Position numbers and translations under genes: made by a program. From Rothia mucilaginosa (GTDB lineage: Bacteria; Actinomycetota; Actinomycetes; Actinomycetales; Micrococcaceae), in assembly GCF_001061665.1 (NCBI RefSeq), contig NZ_JVSP01000006.1, positions 230,039-294,038 on the forward strand: DNA of 64,000 nt, in the 5' to 3' direction. Shown here one piece after another: positions 1 to 8,278 of the stretch. Numbering within the stretch: the stretch's first letter is position 1; every line of letters starts with the position of its first letter. The notes under the pieces were generated by a model. That model saw only the letters and a list, made by a program, of their open reading frames with translations. It did not search any database and was not told the DNA's origin.

Positions 1-124
1 CGACCCAGCCCGCGCCGGCAATCACGATGAGGCGCCAGGACCACGCGCCGGCCACGTCCACGGCGAAGGGAACCCGGTAGCCCTCCCCCGCCCGACGTTC
101 TTCGGCACTCGATGTATGCTTCAC
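1..124 (-). CDS. AI-2E family transporter, N-terminal fragment
   Basis: Reading leftwards from a GTG at 124, the frame stays open to the window edge and gives about 41 residues. The segment RVPFAVDVAGAWSWRLIVIA resembles the start of actinobacterial AI-2E (YdiK/PerM-type) membrane exporters, where a short polar head leads into an A-W-S-W-R-L first membrane helix. An AGAGAG stretch lies about 5 nt upstream of the GTG. Only the first helix is visible, so the family call rests on little sequence and the substrate is unknown. Confidence 0.5.
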   Translation of the reverse strand, partial: MKHTSSAEERRAGEGYRVPFAVDVAGAWSWRLIVIAGAGWV

Positions 125-245
125 GCTGTCTCTCTTTCTCAAGCCCGCCAGGTTGCTGGGCGAGCCGGTATTCGTGGGGCGCTAAACCCCGCCAAAGCCG
201 CGAAAGCGGCGGCACCGCTACGGTACCGCCGCTTCGTACGAATTT

Positions 246-1181
246 TTAGTCGTTGCTGAAGATGCTTGCCAGGTACATGAGTACGCGCAGAATCTCAACG
301 TACAGCCACACCAGCGATGCGGTCAGGCCGAAAGCCAGGCGCCAGGACTCGCTCTGCGGCAGACCCGCATCCACAGCCTCGGCGGTCGTGGTGTAGTCAA
401 TCAGCAGCGAGTAGGTTGCCATCGCAACCGCGATCAGAGCAATCGGCAGACCCAGCGGGATACCACCGATGCTCATGCTGTTCAGCGAGAAACCGAAGAG
501 GCCCGCGGTCAGCATGGACACCAGGCCGTAACCCAGGTAGCTGAGCGCACCAATCATGAAAATCTTATTCAGCTTGGGGGTGGTGCGAATCTTGCCGTTG
601 GCGAAGAGAGCCAGGGTCACACCCGCAACCACGATGGTTGCCAGAACCGCCTGGATGGCGGTGCCCGGGTAGCGCAGGTTGACGATGGCGGACAGACCGC
701 CCAGCATCATGCCCTCCATGAGCGCGTAGGCCATGACCAAAACCGGGGAAACCTTCTGCTTGAAGGAGTTCACGAGGCCCAGCACCAGGCCGCCCAGCAG
801 ACCCAGGAGCATCAGCACGGGCACGTACCATGCGACCACGGCGCCCACCACGACCAGGCCCAGGTTAATGGCGGTCTTGACCAGCACGTCGTTCATGGTC
901 AGACGCTCACCGGCCGGAATCGGCTCGGAGTAGGTCGGCTCGGAGTAGGTCGGAGCACTGTAATCGGTGTACTGCGGCTGACCGTAGCCCTGCTGGCCAT
1001 ACTGAGCCTGGCCGTACTGGGGCTGGCTCTGCTGACCGTAAGACTGCTGGCCGTACTGCGGCTGACCGTAAGCCTGCTGCTGGCTCTGCTGAGCCTGGCC
1101 ACCGGCGCCGAAGCGACCGAAGCGAGGATCGCCCTGCCCCTGCTTCTTCGTCATTGAATTAATAAGCGGGTTTCCCGCCAT
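246..1181 (-). CDS. Bax inhibitor-1/YccA family membrane protein with Q/G/Y-rich N-terminus
   Basis: A 311-residue protein. Residues about 1-85 are a low-complexity cytosolic head made of imperfect YGQ/QYGQ/PQYGQ units followed by YSEPTYSEP repeats. Residues about 95-310 hold roughly seven hydrophobic helices, ending in L-V-W-L-Y-V-E-I-L-R-V-L, which is typical of the UPF0005/Bax-inhibitor-1 fold. Members of this superfamily are pH-sensitive calcium leak channels where studied; the bacterial role here is unknown. An AAGGAG site lies 6 nt before the ATG. It is separate from its neighbours on both sides. The tyrosine-rich head is longer than in most YccA proteins. Confidence 0.88.
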   Translation of the reverse strand: MAGNPLINSMTKKQGQGDPRFGRFGAGGQAQQSQQQAYGQPQYGQQSYGQQSQPQYGQAQYGQQGYGQPQYTDYSAPTYSEPTYSEPIPAGERLTMNDVLVKTAINLGLVVVGAVVAWYVPVLMLLGLLGGLVLGLVNSFKQKVSPVLVMAYALMEGMMLGGLSAIVNLRYPGTAIQAVLATIVVAGVTLALFANGKIRTTPKLNKIFMIGALSYLGYGLVSMLTAGLFGFSLNSMSIGGIPLGLPIALIAVAMATYSLLIDYTTTAEAVDAGLPQSESWRLAFGLTASLVWLYVEILRVLMYLASIFSND

Positions 1182-1335
1182 CTTTCTCTCCTTGAATAGA
1201 TAAGTACTACTAATGCGTTTAATTATAACCGATGGTTGCCCAGCTCACGCTTCTGTTCGTTCTGAGCACGGCATAGTCTCACATAGCGCGACTCCGCGCA
1301 GACACCAGACTTTCGTAAGAGGCCGGCGAGAGATG

Positions 1336-2226
1336 CTAGGAGGCGTCACGCACATCCAGCGCATCCAGCAAGTCTTCCAGATAGCTCAGAACGGCCTGCT
1401 CCTCGTTCGTGCCAATCACCTCATCGGCCAGCTCCTTCACACTCGGCGCGGCATTCCCCGTGGCCACACCGTGTCCGGCGAAGCTAAGCATCCGGCTATC
1501 ATTCTCGCCGTCGCCGAAGGCGAGGATTCCTTCGGGGCTGTAGCCGAATCGCTCACAGAGATCCTGCAGACCCGTCGCCTTATTCACGCCCGTGCGAACC
1601 AGGTCGATTGCCCCGAAGCCGCTAACCAGCGGGGTCACACCCTCGGGCAGCACCTCGCGCAGGTGCGCGTTAATGCTTTGGGTCTGCGCCGGGGGGGTCA
1701 GCAGCGGGAACTTGATGGGTGCCCCGCGAGCCTCCTCAATGGAGTCAACCAGAATCGCACCGGGAAAGAAGAACCCCGCGAAGTCCTCCAGGGTCAGGGT
1801 ATCGGGAATACTCTGGCCCGTGTCCTCAAAGTAATTACGGATGACGTGCACAATCTGTTCGCGGCGATCCTTCGGTAGGAAGATTCCTTCGGTGGTGCAT
1901 ACGAGTAAGCCAATCTGCTTTAGCCCATCCAGCACTTCGTAGATGGCGGGAACGTCTTCCTCTCGGAAGGGGTGCACCGCCAGCTGGCCGCTATCGTCTG
2001 CCAGGTAAGCGCCGTTCTCGGCAATGTAGATGAGGCCTCGGTTCTCAAAGCCGCGCATGTAATCCTGCAGCTTGGCGTAGGTGTTGCCGCTGGCCACCAC
2101 GAATCGAATACCGCGCGCAACCAGGCGATCGAGAATCGCGGAGAAGCGTTCGGTATCGAAGGTCTTCGCGTCGGTGAGGAAGGTGCCATCCATATCGACG
2201 GCGATGAGAGAGGGCTGAGTCTGCAT
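1336..2226 (-). CDS. HAD-superfamily hydrolase, Cof/IIB type
   Basis: A 296-residue cytosolic phosphatase. Motif I is D-M-D-G-T-F near residue 11, motif II is V-V-A-S-G-N near residue 63, the motif III lysine is in the N-K-A-T-G-L stretch, and motif IV is G-D-G-E-N-D near residue 240. The insertion between motifs II and III is the large C2B cap of the Cof group, which usually dephosphorylates sugar phosphates or flavin precursors. The exact substrate cannot be read from sequence. An AAAGG site precedes the ATG by 6 nt. It stands alone. Confidence 0.9.
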   Translation of the reverse strand: MQTQPSLIAVDMDGTFLTDAKTFDTERFSAILDRLVARGIRFVVASGNTYAKLQDYMRGFENRGLIYIAENGAYLADDSGQLAVHPFREEDVPAIYEVLDGLKQIGLLVCTTEGIFLPKDRREQIVHVIRNYFEDTGQSIPDTLTLEDFAGFFFPGAILVDSIEEARGAPIKFPLLTPPAQTQSINAHLREVLPEGVTPLVSGFGAIDLVRTGVNKATGLQDLCERFGYSPEGILAFGDGENDSRMLSFAGHGVATGNAAPSVKELADEVIGTNEEQAVLSYLEDLLDALDVRDAS

Positions 2227-2453
2227 GTTATGCCTTTCTGGCTCTGCTATCCCGTTCAGGGCGGGTGCGCCTACGGCTGTGCCCCTTTAAGGGTCTCATG
2301 TTTTTGGGGTTCCGGAAGCCGCCGAGAGGAGGTTTTATGTATTGAGCGCCGTCACAAAACGTCATCTAAAACCCCTCTTTTTGGGATGTGGGTCACTTTT
2401 TAGCCCTATTTTTCACCACTTTTTGCACCCTTTTCCGCTATGAACTGAATTTA

Positions 2454-2481
2454 CTTGAAGTGTAAAACTTTACTTGTCAAG
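2454..2481. promoter_or_regulatory. Imperfect palindrome (operator-like) before doxX gene
   Basis: Two half-sites, CTTGA-N3-GTAAA and TTTAC-N3-TCAAG, face each other; 10 of 14 pairs are complementary. It ends 9 bp before the DoxX start and lies in an otherwise AT-rich gap. Size and position fit a MarR/HxlR-type redox or stress repressor site, a common arrangement for DoxX genes. No such regulator is encoded next to it. Confidence 0.4.
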
Positions 2482-2490
2482 CTTAAAGGC

Positions 2491-2901
2491 ATGAACAACG
2501 ACACCATGAAATCCGCCGGCCTACTTATCCTCCGCCTCGTCTTCGGCTTCGTCATGATTATGCACGGCATCCAGAAGGCATTCGAATGGACCCCCGCGGG
2601 TACCGTCGCGTCCTTCGAGCAGATGGGCATCCCCATGGCAGCCGCAGCGGCATACTTCGCCATGGCAACCGAACTACTCGGCGGCACCATGATTATCCTG
2701 GGTGCGGGCACCCGCATCGCGGCAGCAGCATCCGCAGTATCCATGAGCGGCGCCCTCATTTTCGTCCACCTCGCGGCAGGTTTCTCCGCTTCCAAGGGCG
2801 GCTACGAATACGTTCTCACCCTTGCCGCAATCGCAGCAGCCTTCTTCTTCACCGGCGCCGGCAAGTTCTCCATCGACGCGCTCTTTGCACGCCGCAAGTA
2901 G
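2491..2901 (+). CDS. DoxX family membrane protein
   Basis: A 136-residue protein with four hydrophobic helices. The first helix has R-L-V-F-G-F-V-M-I-M-H-G-I-Q-K, the DoxX signature, and a later helix carries A-T-E-L-L-G-G. Family members are linked to thiol/redox stress (MRC complex in mycobacteria) or terminal quinol oxidases. The frame is open further upstream from a TTG at 2455, but I prefer the ATG at 2491 because the upstream bases form an operator-like palindrome; AAAGG lies directly before it, so the ribosome site is weak. It is monocistronic, followed by two hairpins. Confidence 0.85.
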   Translation: MNNDTMKSAGLLILRLVFGFVMIMHGIQKAFEWTPAGTVASFEQMGIPMAAAAAYFAMATELLGGTMIILGAGTRIAAAASAVSMSGALIFVHLAAGFSASKGGYEYVLTLAAIAAAFFFTGAGKFSIDALFARRK

Positions 2902-2972
2902 CGTCCACAGATAGACTTTCGACCTCCGACTCGGTGCCCCGCACGGGCAACCAATCACCGGTAGTCGAACCA

Positions 2973-3033
2973 GGCTTCACCGCCGGGCCGCGCTGATTCC
3001 GGCAGCGCGCGGCCCTTATCTACCCGCGGTGAA
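2973..3033 (+). terminator. Nested stem-loop downstream of doxX gene
   Basis: An inner stem pairs GGGCCGCGCTG near 2985 with the CAGCGCGCGGCCC ending at 3015. An outer pair CTTCACCGC/GCGGTGAAG encloses it. The spacing suggests a terminator for the upstream gene, although there is only a short T-rich tail. Confidence 0.45.
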
Positions 3034-3053
3034 GAGAGCACCGCCGCGTGCTC

Positions 3054-3097
3054 GACGATGCCCCCGATAGTATGGGTCGGGGGCATCGTCTCTTTAT
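3054..3097 (+). terminator. Rho-independent terminator
   Basis: A perfect 14-bp stem (GACGATGCCCCCGA against TCGGGGGCATCGTC) with a 9-nt loop is followed by TCTTTAT. It lies 150 bp beyond the DoxX stop and is oriented to stop rightward transcription. Confidence 0.7.
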
Positions 3098-3150
3098 CCG
3101 GAACGTTGTTCTGCCTCCGCATCGAGGCTATAGCGGCAGTGCTACGGCGA

Positions 3151-3193
3151 AGGGCGGCGGTCCATTTCCCCTCGGGGAATGGACCGCCGCCCT
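3151..3193 (-). terminator. Hairpin downstream of the tRNA gene
   Basis: A 13-bp perfect outer stem (AGGGCGGCGGTCC) extends with one bulge towards a TCGG-type loop. It lies 30 nt beyond the 3' end of the leftward tRNA. No T-run follows on either strand, so it may act as a processing boundary or a weak terminator. Confidence 0.5.
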
Positions 3194-3222
3194 GTATGCG
3201 TCACCGTTTGACGGCCGACGAG

Positions 3223-3296
3223 TGCCCCCACTGGGACTCGAACCCAGAACACAAGGATTTTAAGTCCTCTGTCTCTGCCAATTGGACTATGGGGGC
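3223..3296 (-). tRNA. tRNA with anticodon UAA, class I (short variable loop)
   Basis: A 74-nt cloverleaf on the minus strand. The acceptor stem is GCCCCCA/TGGGGGC with discriminator A and no encoded CCA. The D arm is three pairs (GTC/GAC) with a GG in the loop, the anticodon stem is GAGGA/TCCTT with loop CTTAAAA, the variable loop has only 5 nt, and the T arm is CTGGG-TTCGAGT-CCCAG. The anticodon UAA reads leucine codon UUA. Bacterial tRNA-Leu is normally class II with a long variable arm, so the structure does not match its anticodon; the body looks more like a tRNA-Lys. The amino acid is therefore uncertain. Confidence 0.85.
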
Positions 3297-3456
3297 TCGT
3301 TTGGTGCACACCAAACATAGAACACCATTATTCCACGAATCCCGGGTAACGCATATCCGCTCCTCGGTACCCAATAGCCCGCACCGGCTCTCGCCCGAGG
3401 CGGGGCAGGTTGGATGACGAAATGCCACCCCTGGGAAACACCGTGAATACAGCGAA

Positions 3457-3492
3457 GGGCGGCGCCGAAGACCGAAGTCCTCGGCGCCGCCC
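3457..3492 (-). terminator. Hairpin terminator of ndh
   Basis: GGGCGGCGCCGA pairs with TCGGCGCCGCCC across a short loop. It lies 50 nt past the ndh stop on the minus strand. On that strand it is followed by TTCGCTGT, a poor T-tail. Confidence 0.6.
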
Positions 3493-3542
3493 GTTTCACG
3501 TCCAAGGCCTAAGCGGCCTCACCGGCTATCGGCCAGCTCGGT

Positions 3543-4928
3543 TTAGAGCTTTGCCTTGTGCGGTGCGGGAGCGGTACCGGTTGCTTCCTGGAATGCCAGG
3601 CGCGGGGAGCGCTGGTGGCGAATCGAGGAGGTGTCGCGACCGAAGATCTGGTTCAGAGCCCAGGTGGTCATAACGCGAACGGTACGCTCGGTGGTGGGGA
3701 TTGCAGAGCCGTGGTAGCCGCGGTGCATGATCCATGCCAGCGGGCCGCCAATGGTCTTGCCCTTGAAGTTTGCAACGCCCTTCCACAGGCCCAGACCTGC
3801 CACAACACCGATGGTCTCGTGGTAGTAGTCGGTCAGGGGCTCGCCGCGGCGAGCAGCCAGCAGGTTCTTAGCCAGAACAACAGCCTGGCGGGAAGCGTGC
3901 TGAGCGTTGGGGACGCAGAAGCCACCCACGCCGCCGCCGGAGAGGTCCGGAACAGCAGCGTTATCGCCTGCAGCCCATGCGCCCTCAACCACGCCGTCAT
4001 CACCGGTGACGCGCAGGTCGGCGCTCACGCGCACGCGGCCGCGCTCGTCAATCGGGAAGTCGGTGTTCTTCAGCATCGGGGATGCTGCCACACCTGCGGT
4101 CCAGACCAGGGTGTCGGTGGAGATCTCGCCGGCGGGGGACTTGTCAGCCATGTTGATTAGCTGCAGGTTGCCGTCGGTTGCGTCAGCCAGGGAGGTGTTG
4201 AGCAGAACCTCGATACCGCGGGCGCGCAGCTCTGCGACAACCTTCTCGGCGCGGTCTGCGGGGACCTCGGGCATGATGCGCGGTGCGGCCTCAATCAGCA
4301 CGAAGTGCAGATCGGAGACAGACAGGCGCTCGTTACGCTCGACAGCCACGCGTGCCATGTCCTCGAGCTCGGAGATGGTCTCGATACCGGCGAAGCCACC
4401 GCCCACGACCACGAAGGTCAGGGCGCGACGACGAGCCTCAGCGTCGGTCAGCAGGGATGCGACCTCGATGCGGTCCAGAACCCAGTTACGAACCGAGACG
4501 GCCTCTTCGATGGTCTTCATGCCGATGGCGACGTCTGCCAGACCCGGAATCGGGAAGGCACGGGTCACGGCACCGGCGCCCAGCACGATCTCGTCGTACT
4601 TCAGCTCGAAGGGCTCGCCATTATCGGTGGGCTCAACGACGGCGGTGCGGTTTGCGTGGTCGATGGAGACAACACGGCCGGGGATCAGCTCGGTGTCGCG
4701 CAGGTGCTGACGCAGCGGCACGGTTGCGTTACGGCCTTCCATGGAACCTGCCGCAACCTCGGGGAGGAAGGGCTGGTAGGTCATATAGGGGTTCGGCTCG
4801 ACGATGGTGACGACGCCACCGGTCTCCTTGATAGCCTTCTGAATCTTCTTAGCAACGGTGAAGCCGACGTAGCCACCACCGACAATCAGGACGCGGGGAC
4901 GGTCCTGTGCCACCTTAGTGAATGCCAT
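3543..4928 (-). CDS. ndh: Type II NADH dehydrogenase (NAD(P)/FAD-dependent oxidoreductase)
   Basis: A 461-residue flavoprotein. The FAD-binding Rossmann motif V-G-G-G-Y-V-G-F is at residues 16-23, the second dinucleotide motif V-V-G-G-G-F-A-G near residue 175 binds NADH, and T-L-V-W-T-A-G-V near residue 285 is typical of the NDH-2 family. NDH-2 passes electrons from NADH to menaquinone at the inner membrane face without pumping protons. Length and the amphipathic C-terminal tail fit. An AGGAAG site lies 8 nt before the ATG. It is monocistronic with a long AT-rich leader region. Confidence 0.9.
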   Translation of the reverse strand: MAFTKVAQDRPRVLIVGGGYVGFTVAKKIQKAIKETGGVVTIVEPNPYMTYQPFLPEVAAGSMEGRNATVPLRQHLRDTELIPGRVVSIDHANRTAVVEPTDNGEPFELKYDEIVLGAGAVTRAFPIPGLADVAIGMKTIEEAVSVRNWVLDRIEVASLLTDAEARRRALTFVVVGGGFAGIETISELEDMARVAVERNERLSVSDLHFVLIEAAPRIMPEVPADRAEKVVAELRARGIEVLLNTSLADATDGNLQLINMADKSPAGEISTDTLVWTAGVAASPMLKNTDFPIDERGRVRVSADLRVTGDDGVVEGAWAAGDNAAVPDLSGGGVGGFCVPNAQHASRQAVVLAKNLLAARRGEPLTDYYHETIGVVAGLGLWKGVANFKGKTIGGPLAWIMHRGYHGSAIPTTERTVRVMTTWALNQIFGRDTSSIRHQRSPRLAFQEATGTAPAPHKAKL

Positions 4929-5430
4929 GTTAGTTACTTCCTAGTCTCAGGTACCGGGAGTTCTCATCCCGGTAGGGGGGTATGCGCAGCCTCCGGCTCG
5001 TTCCGAAAGCTTCCCTAACAAACAAAGCGGCTCGCCCTGGAAGTCCTTACGCAACGCGAAGTGGCTAGCGGCACGAGCCTGTCTGATACATACCCGGTTC
5101 ACCATATATTTTACGCCTTTTGTTTAGGTGAAATCGCATTTATGCCCCCTTGAAGGCGCACCTAAGCCAAAAGTTTCGAGGCTTGAACGAGGTTCACACA
5201 AGATAAGGCACTTACGGTTAGGAGAACCCTTTCCATTTTTTCGTTCAACGTTCGAATTTTTCGTTACGATTGGGTGCGTTTGAACCCATCAGGTACCGCC
5301 ATGAGAGAGAATCACCGCGGCCAGCAAAAACTCAGCCGTTCGCGAACGAGCTAAGGCAAGAAATATAACGGACCGGCATTAGCCGCTCTCCCGCCCCGCA
5401 AAAAGTGCAATCCCGCGGGGCCGTCCCTCG
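4929..5430. other. Gene-free region upstream of ndh
   Basis: About 500 bp between the S8 protease stop and the ndh start. The part from about 5095 to 5290 is visibly AT-rich with several short T and A runs, and on the minus strand holds TAAAAT/TATATG boxes near 5100-5115 that could be the ndh -10. CGTTCAACGTTCGAA near 5243 is a partial palindrome. I see no convincing ORF or RNA gene. Confidence 0.4.
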
Positions 5431-7026
5431 CTACGACGACGAACCGCCGCGCCGGTGAGTCTGGTGATGCGGATGCGGCATGTGCTCCGCCGCGTGATGC
5501 GCCTGCTCGCGCACAGCGGTCCCCACCTGACGGGCCGCGTCGCCTGCCCGCACGTGCATCCGGTGCAGACGATGCACCGCACCGGCGGTAATAATCGTGA
5601 CCCACACCAGGAGCGCACCCACAATGACCGGCGGCAACCAGCCGCGGTCCTCCGGCGGGCGGCTCGCGTCCGGGGCGGCCTGCTTCACGATGTTCTCGCC
5701 CTCTTCGTGCACGGGCGCGGCATCGCTGGGCGACGGTGCACTCACCTGGTGCTTGCGGTGCACCGCAATCCACTCCGACATCGAACCCAGCGGATTTGCC
5801 GTCACCGTGGGCGAGGGCAGAGCCATAGCGTCCTGCGGGTTGAACACGCCGTACCCGTACAGCGGGTCACGACCCGTAGCGCCCTCGTCATCGGCTGAGG
5901 CAATCAAACGCTGGGCCAGCTGAGCCGCAGACTCCTGCGGGTACTTCTGCTTCAACAGCGCCGCCACGCCCGTCACCAGGGGGGCCGCCGCAGAAGAGCC
6001 CGACCACAGCATGTACCCGTTGCCCGGGGCCGCCGCAATCATGTCGGTGCTCGGAGCAACCACGGCAATCGAAATACCCTGCGTCGACGAGCCTTCAGAA
6101 ACCTGCTTCTTTCGGTCCACGCCGCCGACCGTCAGCACGCCCGGAATCGTCGCGGGAGCACCCACCTGAGTCAGGCCGCTACCGCGGTTACCCGCCGCCG
6201 CCACAATCAGCACGCCCTTCTGCTCGGCGTAGGCGAAAGCGTCATCCCAGCTCTGCGGCCAGCTCGTCTTATTCGAGCCAATCGACATGTTGATAATCTG
6301 TGCGCCGTGGTCGACCGCGTAGCGCACCGCGGCAGGAATCTGCTCGTCGATGCTCTTACCGCCGGTCGTACCCATATTCAGCGAAATCGGCAGGATCTTC
6401 GCATCCGGGGCCACGCCAATCATGCCGGTCGGCTTACCCGGCTGACCCGCAATCGCGGAGTACCCCTGAGTATCGTGGCCGTGGCCGGCAATCAGCGAGG
6501 CGACCTCCGTGCCGTGCATCGGCTCCGCGCCCAGGCCCTGCCAGCCGTCCTCGCTGCCCACGCCCGAGACGTCGGTACCGCGCAGCACGTTGCCCGCCAA
6601 ATCCGGGTGGTTCCCGTCCACACCCGTGTCAATCACGGCAACCGTCACGCCCTTACCCGTGGCCTGCGACCACAGCGAGGTAATGCCGTACTCGTTCAGC
6701 CAGTACTCGCGGTGGCGCACATCGTCGCCGTTGGCGGTATCCGCACCCTGGCTCGGGGCGGCCGTGCTCTTCGGCACCGCCGTGCCCGACGGCGAGGGGG
6801 TGGCCGTCACCTCCCTCTTCGGGCTCGGAGAGGCCGTGGCAGAGGAGCTGGGATCGGTCGCGTTGGCCGCGGTCAGCCACGAGGCCGGCCCCAGCGGCAA
6901 CAGGGCCAGCAGGGCGGCAGAGGCCAGCGACCCGGCCGCACGCGAGCGCACCGGGTTCGAGCCCGCCGAACGCAGAACACCCAGGGGGCGGCGGATGCAC
7001 CGCGCGGCACGCGCAAACCGATCCAT
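5431..7026 (-). CDS. Mycosin-like S8 subtilisin protease, secreted and membrane-anchored
   Basis: A 531-residue serine protease. A long basic head and hydrophobic stretch (A-A-L-L-A-L-L-P-L-G) form the signal sequence, then a Ser/Pro/Thr-rich linker. The catalytic triad is D133 (V-I-D-T-G-V-D), H171 (M-H-G-T-E-V) and S345 (G-S-S-A-A-A-P). A membrane helix at about 464-484 is followed by a His-rich cytosolic tail. This layout is that of mycosins (MycP), which act with type VII secretion systems. I start at the ATG at 7026 rather than 7077 because GAGGAG lies 7 nt before it. No ESX genes are visible nearby. Confidence 0.85.
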   Translation of the reverse strand: MDRFARAARCIRRPLGVLRSAGSNPVRSRAAGSLASAALLALLPLGPASWLTAANATDPSSSATASPSPKREVTATPSPSGTAVPKSTAAPSQGADTANGDDVRHREYWLNEYGITSLWSQATGKGVTVAVIDTGVDGNHPDLAGNVLRGTDVSGVGSEDGWQGLGAEPMHGTEVASLIAGHGHDTQGYSAIAGQPGKPTGMIGVAPDAKILPISLNMGTTGGKSIDEQIPAAVRYAVDHGAQIINMSIGSNKTSWPQSWDDAFAYAEQKGVLIVAAAGNRGSGLTQVGAPATIPGVLTVGGVDRKKQVSEGSSTQGISIAVVAPSTDMIAAAPGNGYMLWSGSSAAAPLVTGVAALLKQKYPQESAAQLAQRLIASADDEGATGRDPLYGYGVFNPQDAMALPSPTVTANPLGSMSEWIAVHRKHQVSAPSPSDAAPVHEEGENIVKQAAPDASRPPEDRGWLPPVIVGALLVWVTIITAGAVHRLHRMHVRAGDAARQVGTAVREQAHHAAEHMPHPHHQTHRRGGSSS

Positions 7027-7093
7027 TCGTTTCTCCTCAACTGAACGACGCAAACTCACATGGTGAGGCAAGCTCAACTAGACAATACAGGCC

Positions 7094-7120
7094 GGCCGAC
7101 CCGCACCGCGCGGGTCGGCC
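7094..7120 (-). terminator. Hairpin between ppx and the S8 protease
   Basis: A perfect 11-bp stem GGCCGACCCGC/GCGGGTCGGCC with a 5-nt loop lies 50 nt after the ppx stop on the minus strand. There is no long T-run. Confidence 0.55.
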
Positions 7121-7170
7121 GTTAGGATTTCCGGCCCGACATCGGGACGGATTTTTGCCAAGGTAACGGG

Positions 7171-8124
7171 CTACAGCTGGGACAGCGCGATGCCGTCCAG
7201 GATGTCGTGCTCGCTCACCGTCACCGAATCCACCGCGCCGTCAGTCAGCTCGTTCAGGCGAGTCAGGATGCGGGCGTAAATCGTTGCACCGGCACCAATC
7301 ACGTCCACCCGGCCCGGATGCATGTAGCCCAGGGCCTCGCGCTCGGCACGGTTCAGGGAAGCCAGCCAGCGGGAAGTCTTCTGAACGGTCTCGATGGAGA
7401 AGGTCTGCGCGTTAATGGCCTCGGAATCGTAGCGGTCCAGGCCCAGGGCGGCCGCCGCAATCGTCGTCGCGGTACCGGCCACGGCCACCACGCGGCGGGC
7501 GTTCTGCAGGCGGACGGTCTTGCGGGCCACGTCAAGAGCTTCGTCGGTGTCTGCCTCAACGCGGGCAATCTGCGATTCGGTCGCCGGCGCGTTCACCATG
7601 TGACGCTCGGTCAGGCGCACGCAACCGATGTTGACGCTGCGGGAAGCCTTCACGCCCGACTCATCCCCCAGCACGAATTCGGTGGAGCCACCGCCCAGGT
7701 CGAACACCAGGGTGTCGCCGTCGCCCGCACCCACGGCGCGCACGGCACCCGCGAAGGAGAGCGCGGCTTCCTCGTCGCCGCTAATCACCTCGGGCTCAAT
7801 GCCCAGGATGTCGCGGATGCCGTTCACGAAGACGTTGCGGTTGCCCGCATCGCGGGTTGCGCTGGTCGCCACGAAACGCACCGAGTCCACGTCGTGGTCA
7901 CGCAGCAGTACGGCGTACTCGCGAGCCGCCGCGAAGGTGCGGTCCAGGGCCTCCTGTGCCAGCCAGCCGGTCGCATCCACGCCCTGGCCCAGACGCACGA
8001 TGCGCATCTCGCGCACAACGTCCTTCAGGACGGTCTTCTCGACCCCGTCCACCACCTCAGTGGTGGAATCGGCAATCAGCAGACGGATAGAGTTCGTACC
8101 GCAGTCAATCGCTCCAACGCGCAC
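7171..8124 (-). CDS. Ppx/GppA family exopolyphosphatase
   Basis: A 317-residue member of the ASKHA phosphatase superfamily. It opens with V-G-A-I-D-C-G-T-N-S-I-R-L-L, the phosphate-1 loop, and has the second loop F-D-L-G-G-G-S-T-E-F near residue 145. Such enzymes hydrolyse polyphosphate or pppGpp. At just over 300 residues it is the short actinobacterial form (compare mycobacterial Ppx2) without the C-terminal HD domain. The start is GTG with AAGGA 7 nt upstream. It sits in the conserved eno-ftsB-DUF501-ppx block. Confidence 0.9.
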   Translation of the reverse strand: MRVGAIDCGTNSIRLLIADSTTEVVDGVEKTVLKDVVREMRIVRLGQGVDATGWLAQEALDRTFAAAREYAVLLRDHDVDSVRFVATSATRDAGNRNVFVNGIRDILGIEPEVISGDEEAALSFAGAVRAVGAGDGDTLVFDLGGGSTEFVLGDESGVKASRSVNIGCVRLTERHMVNAPATESQIARVEADTDEALDVARKTVRLQNARRVVAVAGTATTIAAAALGLDRYDSEAINAQTFSIETVQKTSRWLASLNRAEREALGYMHPGRVDVIGAGATIYARILTRLNELTDGAVDSVTVSEHDILDGIALSQL

Positions 8125-8228
8125 GGTGGGTTCCTTTCAGGACTATCGTCATCATCGTTCGCTGCCCAAGGCAACGCGAGCGCCGCAGGCGAAGCTGTTT
8201 TCGCTTCTCGGCGCTCTTTCTATCTATT

Positions 8229-8266
8229 ATGCGCCCGCGCCGTCACGGGCGACGGTGCGGGCGCAT
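8229..8266 (-). terminator. Hairpin after the DUF501 gene
   Basis: ATGCGCCCGC pairs with GCGGGCGCAT and the inner CCGTC with GACGG, closing on a short loop. It begins 12 nt after the DUF501 stop on the minus strand and is followed by AATAGATAG. Confidence 0.5.
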
Positions 8267-8278
8267 CGAAATCAGTAT

